Assembly (NCBI GenBank): GCA_003952965.2
Contig: RXIC02000422.1
Coordinates: forward strand, 53,841-117,840
DNA length: 64,000 nt
Origin: Morella rubra
Taxonomy: Eukaryota; Streptophyta; Magnoliopsida; Fagales; Myricaceae
Direction of reading: 5' to 3'
Translations under genes and position numbers: made by a program
Notes under the pieces: model-generated
Databases searched by the model: none
Told to the model about the DNA's origin: nothing
The model's input: only the letters and a program-made list of their open reading frames with translations
Shown: one piece after another, positions 58,149 to 64,000 of the stretch
Layout: every line of letters starts with the position of its first letter
Numbering within the stretch: the stretch's first letter is position 1

Positions 58149-60343
58149 TATATCTTCCTTCCCACTTTACTCGAAAGCCTTCTCAATTAACACCATCAAA
58201 ACTTCTTGCATTGGAAGCTGACGTTGTGAATGGTATACAAATTACCCAAGGCTGCAGTACAGAATACAGATTTCTTACCTTCGGCTTTCCTTTTACTTCA
58301 ACTGTTGCAAAACTTGGTGAAGGATCGAGATGGAACTCTTTTTGGTTGGGTAGCTATTTTCTCAAGTTGGTATATTGGCAAATTCAACTAACTGCAGCTG
58401 TTCATCTCACATGGGTACCACATTTTTATGGCATATAAAACTAGCTATATGCAGACTAGTAGTTTATAGATATTTAGTTTATTTGCGGCCCATTACTGTT
58501 CATATAAATAAATAAATGAGAAACAACCAGTGTTTAAGTAAATGTTTTTGCTTTTATTTGGTCAAGGAATGATGCAATTAGGTAAAAACTGGCTAAATAC
58601 TCTTAAAGATTGCTGTTAATTATTTTGTTTTCTTGAGGAAGGGTGCTTAGGGTGGAAGTTTTGTTTGCGGAGTGGACGGTAAGAGCTCACCTGCAAAAAA
58701 AGCAGGACTGAGGTATACTTAGGAGACAAGACAAAGTAGGAGAGATTGGCAGCAGCTAAGCTAGCTGCCTTTATTCCTATGATTACCCTTACAGCTAGGA
58801 CTTCCAAGAAAGAATATCCACTTAATAAACTAGGTTAGAGTTTCACAATGTCACTCTTTACTAGTGTTCTTAAAACAAGTTCATTAGATGCGATGTCGAT
58901 TGTTATAAAAGATTTGAGTGATCCTCTCTTGATACCAATTGGTTTTAAGAAAATAGCAGCTCAATAAAAACTATTTTCTCTGAAAAGGATATCTTGTTTC
59001 CTGGTTTACATCTTACATTTTCTGCTACAGGTAGCCTATAGGTTCATTGATGTAGCAGAGTTACAGCAAAAACTAATGGAAAAGCGAAAAACAAGGCCCC
59101 TGCGTTCCATTTGGTTGCTTCTTTTGGCCGCTTAAATTGCACTTGGGGACCTAATTTGCAGGGCATATTATGAGCTGATCTTCCTTTAACATGTCCAACA
59201 GAGTGGCAAGCAATAACAGATATATACTTACATCCTCTAGGACAGGGACACAACGTATTTATATATATGGGGAATATAAGAAACAACTCACTGTTTTCGA
59301 CCCATAACATGTCTTACATGGTAGAAACATCACCGATTCAAGTCTGACGCATGTTCCGAGCAGTTAATGACAGTGTGACCATGGTCAAAAAGATTAAAAG
59401 ATATTAGACAGATGTTCCTCTTTGGGTACTTAAATAAAAGGGAAATTCTAATTTAGTCTATAAGTTTTGGTGTTTTTGTAATTTTCCATTTTCAATTTTT
59501 AAAAATTTAGTCTTAGTATTCATTTTTTTACAAAAACACCTTCCACCCTCCTACTTCCAAATAATAGGTGCTCTCTCCACGTCATCTTCTTAACACGTCA
59601 GCAGCCATGTCTTCGAAATAATCAAAACTCACCGTTTTACTAGTTTGGTCTGGACTGCTGGTTTGCTAGTATAGTCTTTTGTCTTCTGGTCTATTGGTCT
59701 GGCTTGCATGTCTGCTGTTAATGTGTCTCCTGGTGCTGGTCTGCTGGTATCTCTGATCTGACGCTCTTGTGATGCTCCATTCTATCGTGTGAATGGCAGA
59801 GAGCACATGTTAATTAGTGAAGGAAAAAGCAGGAAGAGTTAATTGACAAAGGGGAATAAAAATTAAAAAAGTTGAAAGTGAATGGCTAAATTGAAAAAGT
59901 GTTTAAAATTCAAGACCTAAATCTGTTAATTTTCTTAAAAAAAAATAAAGGGCCTTTGATTAAGGAGATAATATACAATAGCAGTAGACCATTAAAAGAT
60001 ACTGGCATGTAATAATATTAAAAAGTATGACAGAAAACCAAGTGCTTATGGACAAAATCCAGATGACATAGATTCGATATTCCACCTCGAATCTCTCTCA
60101 ATGTCTTGATCAAGACCATGGAGGAAGATCTCCCTATACACTGCAAGTATTGTTCATTCTGAGTGATTTCGTTTGCAGAGTCATACATGAAACGGATGAT
60201 TTTCTAGCAGTCGGCCTTTGGGAATTTGAAGGCTTGAAGAGAGATCTTTAATTTACTCCACTTTGATCTATCGTTCCTGTTAGGACGCATAAATCTAGGA
60301 AGAAAAGGATCATCGCATGTCATGCATTTATCTAAGCATGCCA
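58149..60343. repeat. Inverted repeat 2, left arm
   Basis: The reverse complement matches 61839-64000 (coordinate sums 122149 to 122181). The outer part (58149-59400) matches closely, the foldback part (59452-59921) less so. It holds no gene I can support; frames at 58211-58438 and 59044-59310 are mirrored in the other arm but look like non-coding sequence. A TATATATA motif on the minus strand lies near 59260. Confidence 0.93.
59452..59921. mobile_element. Foldback element, left arm copy
   Basis: Inverted terminal regions (TTTAGTCTATAAGTTTTGG at one end, CAAGACCTAAA at the other) surround a loop of CTGCTGGT-like repeats. It is the mirrored, more eroded copy of 62258-62719. Non-coding, of MITE or foldback type. 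Confidence 0.65.
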
Positions 60344-61350
60344 ATGCGCCACTGAAACAGTTTCATTCATCCAAACAAGTTAACAACCGAGAGAAACTAT
60401 TTGTTAATTTGGTTTCGCGAACGTGAGTCCTTTGCCTTTGCTTTTTGTTGACATTACAAGTCAAACAATAGTTTTTAAACCGCGATCTGACGTAATTGAT
60501 TGCTCAATTCACAAGTACAATCTCAACTACTCGCGATAAACTCTTTTTCTCATATCTTAGATGCCACTTTTATTGGTCCATATTGTACAATCTGCTTTCC
60601 TCAGAATTTTTACGTTTTGAGCGTTTCTTGCTGTCCCGAGCGCAAATTTTTCTCTTCATAGTCATTTTCCTTTAGGTCAAAACTTACTTTGGAGCGTTCC
60701 TCAGCAGAATCCACGTACACCAATCAAAAGTTCCAAGCATGCTTGTGGTTAGCACTTTTGAACTGCTTAGGCACATATCCGCTTGTATTTTTTACTCACT
60801 TACACCTATTTTTCCATAGGTCATTTAACTCTCGCCCTATCAACCTCTACGACAAATACAACCTTTAGTCATATACTGGAGTATTTCTGCAGACGTGCTT
60901 CTTAAGTCCACTTAAATTACTCAGCCTTATCGCCATTATTCTCGCACATAGGAGAAATTCACAGCAGAAGATTATTATAATTCTGCTCAAGTAGACGATT
61001 TTCAACCATAATTTCACCACAAAAATGACACAATATCCGATGTCTACATGTCAGCGAATTTTGAATTGATTCATCTCTCAATGGGAGAGACAACAAAACA
61101 CGAACAAAGAGAACTTGACTATATCTGAAGCTATATATCTATATAGCCATCTCACCACACAAACCACAACTATCTGCTCGGCGGAGGAGGTACGCGTATA
61201 ATGGAGGAGAGGATGCACTGCTTATTAAGGATCTAGCAAGCTTGATCTCGAAAGAGTCAAGTTTCTCATCCTCTCGCATATTTTTTGCATGGCCACCACT
61301 GCAATGCTTCCTTTTCGAAAGAATTTCTGATACTACCCACAATTGTTAAT
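60344..61350. other. Insertion-rich inner arm and centre of inverted repeat 2
   Basis: From 60344 to about 61030 the sequence still aligns in order with the reverse complement of 61390-61838, but with many small insertions. Examples are CCAATCAAAAG to CTTGTGGTT (60720-60750 against 61593-61623) and AATTCACAGCA (60956 against 61415). The centre is near 61086. A 67-codon minus-strand frame at 61139-61342 (containing MREDEKLDSFEIKLARSL) is in the unpaired part and is not recognised. Confidence 0.6.
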
Positions 61351-61838
61351 TTATTTTAATGTTAACACGCAATATAAACAACGTCGTATCTTTAGGGCAC
61401 AGAGCAATAAACTTGCTGTGAATTCCAGCGAGATAGAACAATAACACGTATTGATTAACAGCGGGACAAGGCAGTGATCATTAGGCTAAAGGTTTATTTG
61501 TGAAGAGTTGAGGGAGAGGTAAATGATCTAGTGAAAAAGGCAGAGCAGAAAATACAGCGGATACGTTGCCTAAGCCAGTTCAAGTGCTGAACCACAAGCT
61601 TTGCTTGGACTTTTGATTGGTGGTTACAGTTTGTGACGGACCTCAGTAGTTTTGAAAAAGAAGACTTGAAGAGATTTACTGGCTCACGTAAAATTCAAGT
61701 AAAGGGAAGGAATTGTTGAAATGTGACTTGATTGCATCTAACGTCATGCTTTTACTTTTTGACTTGTATGTCAAAAAGCAAAGGCAGACTCACGTTCAAC
61801 AATTCATGTCGTTGAAGTTTTTGATGAATGAAATGTTT

Positions 61839-64000
61839 GGCATGCTTAGATAAATGCATGACATGCGACGATACTTTTCTTCCTAGATTTATGCGTCCTA
61901 ACAGGAACGATAGATCAAAGTGGAGTAAATTAAAGATCTCTCTTCAAGCCTTCAAATTCCCAAAGGCCGACTGCTAGAAAATCATCCGTTTCATGTATGA
62001 CTCTGCAAACGAAATCACTCAGAATGAACAATACTTGCAGTGTATAGGGAGATCTTCCTCCATGGTCTTGATCAAGACATTGAGAGAGATTCGAGGTGGA
62101 ATATCGAATCTATGTCATCTGGATTTTGTCCATAAGCACTTGGTTTTCTGTCATACTTTTTAATATTATTACATGCCAGTATCTTTTAATGGTCTACTGC
62201 TATTGTATATTATCTCCTTAATCAAGGCCCTTTATTTTTATTTAAGAAAATTAACAGTTTAGGTCTTTGAATTTTAAACACTTTTTCAATTTAGTCATTC
62301 ACTTTCAATTTTTAAACCCTTTCGTCACTCTTCCTTCCAACTAATTAACGGTGCTCTCTGCTATATCAGCAACGATGACATGTAGACATCACTTAGTGTC
62401 AGATCAGCAGGACAGCAGACATACCAGTAGACCAGCATACCAGCAGACATGCAGACCAGACCAATAGACCAGAAGACCAGCAGACCATACTAGCAAACCA
62501 GCAGTCCATACTAAACTAGTAAACGGTGAGTTTTGATTATTTCGGGTGACATGGCTGCTGACGTGTTAAGAAGATGACGTGGCAGAGAGCACTGTTAATT
62601 ATTTGGACGGAGGAGTGACGGAAGGTGTTTTTGTAAAAAAATGAATACTCAAAACTAAATTTTTGAAAATTGAAAATGAAGGATTAAATTACAAAAACAG
62701 CCAAAACTTATAGACTAAAATTAGAATTTCCCTTTTATTTAAGTACCCAGAGAGGAACAACTGTCTAATATCTTTTAATCTTTTTGACCATGGTCACACT
62801 GTCATTAACTGCTCGGAACATGCGTCAGACTTGAATCGGTGATGTTTCTACCATGTAAGACATGTTATGGGTCGAAAACAGTGAGTTGTTTCTTATATTC
62901 CCCATATATATAAATACGTTGTGTCCCTGTCCTAGAGGATGTAAGTATATATCTGTTATTGCTTGCCACTCTGTTGGACATGTTAAAGGAAGATCAGCTC
63001 ATAATATGCCCTGCAAATTAGGTCCCCAAGTGCAATTTAAGCGGCCAAAAGAAGCAACCAAATGGAACGCAGGGGCCTTGTTTTTCGCTTTTCCATTAGT
63101 TTTTGCTGTAACTCTGCTACATCAATGAACCTATAGGCGTAGCAGAAAATGTAAGATGTAAACCAGGAAACAAGATATCCTTTTCAGAGAAAATAGTTTT
63201 TCAGACTGTTGAGCTGCTATTTTTCTAAAATCAATTGGTATTAAGAGAGGATCACTCAAATCTTTTATGACAATTAAGAGCACTAATAAAGAGTGACATT
63301 GTGAAACTCTAATATAGTTTATTAAGTGGATATTCTTTCTTGGAAGTCCTAGCTGTAAGGGTAATCATAGGAATAAAGGCAGCTAGCTTAGCTGCTGCCA
63401 ATCTCTCCTACTTTGTCTTGTCTCCTAAGTATACCTCAGTCATGCTTTTTTTTGCAGGTGAGCTCTTACCGTCCACTCCGCAAACAAAACTTCCACCCTA
63501 AGCACCCTTCCTCAAGAAAACAAAATAATTAACAGCAATCTTTAAGAGTATTTAGCCAGTTTTTACCTAATTGCATCATTCCTTGACCAAATAAAAGCAA
63601 AAACATTTACTTAAACACTGGTTGTTTCTCATTTATTTATTTATATGAACAGTAATGGGCCGCAAATAAACTAAATATCTATAAACTACTAGTCTGCATA
63701 TAGCTAGTTTTATATGCCATAAAAATGTGGTACCCATGTGAGATGAACAGCTGCAGTTAGTTGAATTTGCCAATATACCAACTTGAGAAAATAGCTACCC
63801 AACCAAAAAGAGTTCCATCTCGATCCTTCACCAAGTTTTGCAACAGTTGAAGTAAAAGGAAAGCCGAAGGTAAGAAATCTGTATTCTGTACTGCAGCCTT
63901 GGGTAATTTGTATACCATTCACAACGTCAGCTTCCAATGCAAGAAGTTTTGATGGTGTTAATTGAGAAGGCTTTCGAGTAAAGTGGGAAGGAAGATATAA
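61839..64000. repeat. Inverted repeat 2, right arm (runs off window)
   Basis: Mirror of 58149-60343. It reaches the last base and still matches the left arm there, so the arm continues outside. By symmetry the next few hundred bases would be a second golgin promoter and gene, head to head with the first. Confidence 0.93.
62258..62719. mobile_element. Foldback/MITE-like element, right arm copy
   Basis: Long terminal inverted repeats: TTTAGGTCTTTGAATT and onward to TAACGGTGCTCTCTGC on one side pair with GCAGAGAGCACTGTTA and onward to TAGACTAAA on the other. The loop (62403-62503) is a run of imperfect ACCAGCAGAC/ACCAGTAGAC units. No coding capacity. I could not fix a target duplication. Confidence 0.7.

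Noticed and set aside
58211..58438. 75-codon frame present in both arms of repeat 2
   Set aside because: It begins with TTG rather than ATG, has no recognisable domain, and is duplicated only because the arms are.
59044..59310. 88-codon frame present in both arms of repeat 2
   Set aside because: Identical arms explain its conservation; it has no domain or clear gene structure.

Overview
The window is nuclear DNA of a flowering plant, probably a eudicot. It has a 20-exon PDR-type ABCG transporter gene, a four-exon plant RAB6-interacting golgin gene, AT-rich GT-AG introns, and many plant transposons (LINEs, a chromovirus, solo LTRs, a TRIM, hAT, Mutator-like). The species cannot be named from the sequence.

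Layout. (1) 1-18467 is a very large inverted repeat with arms of at least 9.2 kb around a spacer of about 64 bp near 9240. Each arm carries a PDR transporter copy, arranged head to head, and a LINE fragment. Both PDR copies lack exon 1 and a promoter because the palindrome breakpoint lies in intron 1, and each arm has its own reading-frame breaks. (2) 17290-30326 is a nested transposon nest: LINE, an LTR-like host segment, a degenerate chromodomain gypsy element, a TRIM, and three solo LTRs delimited by 5-bp target duplications. (3) 31024-35246 is a complete but disabled hAT element with TIRs and an 8-bp duplication. (4) 35870-41760 holds a decayed Mutator-like transposase with a tandem-exon tail, and a convergent broken GRF zinc-finger/coiled-coil/membrane gene. 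(5) 43366-53020 is the only full-length PDR transporter (20 exons, 1457 codons in one frame by my exon model), with a solo LTR in intron 3 and an altered C-terminus. (6) 53290-55440 is LINE-like debris carrying another solo LTR. (7) 56277-57885 is an apparently intact RAB6-interacting golgin gene on the minus strand. (8) 58149-64000 is a second inverted repeat with a foldback element in each arm; it starts just upstream of the golgin gene and runs off the window.

Interpretation. The functional content is one PDR transporter (plasma-membrane ATP-driven efflux in this family) and one golgin-like trafficking protein; the rest is duplicated or transposon-derived. Two large head-to-head inverted repeats in 64 kb are striking. 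They may be real palindromic duplications, but the lineage-specific 1-2 bp indels in the first and the insertion-rich inner arm of the second (60344-61080) also fit uncorrected long-read assembly error. That must be settled before biology is drawn from them. I found no convincing new molecular system. The most distinctive items are the promoterless head-to-head transporter palindrome, the convergent MULE/GRF gene pair, and the gypsy-TRIM composite.
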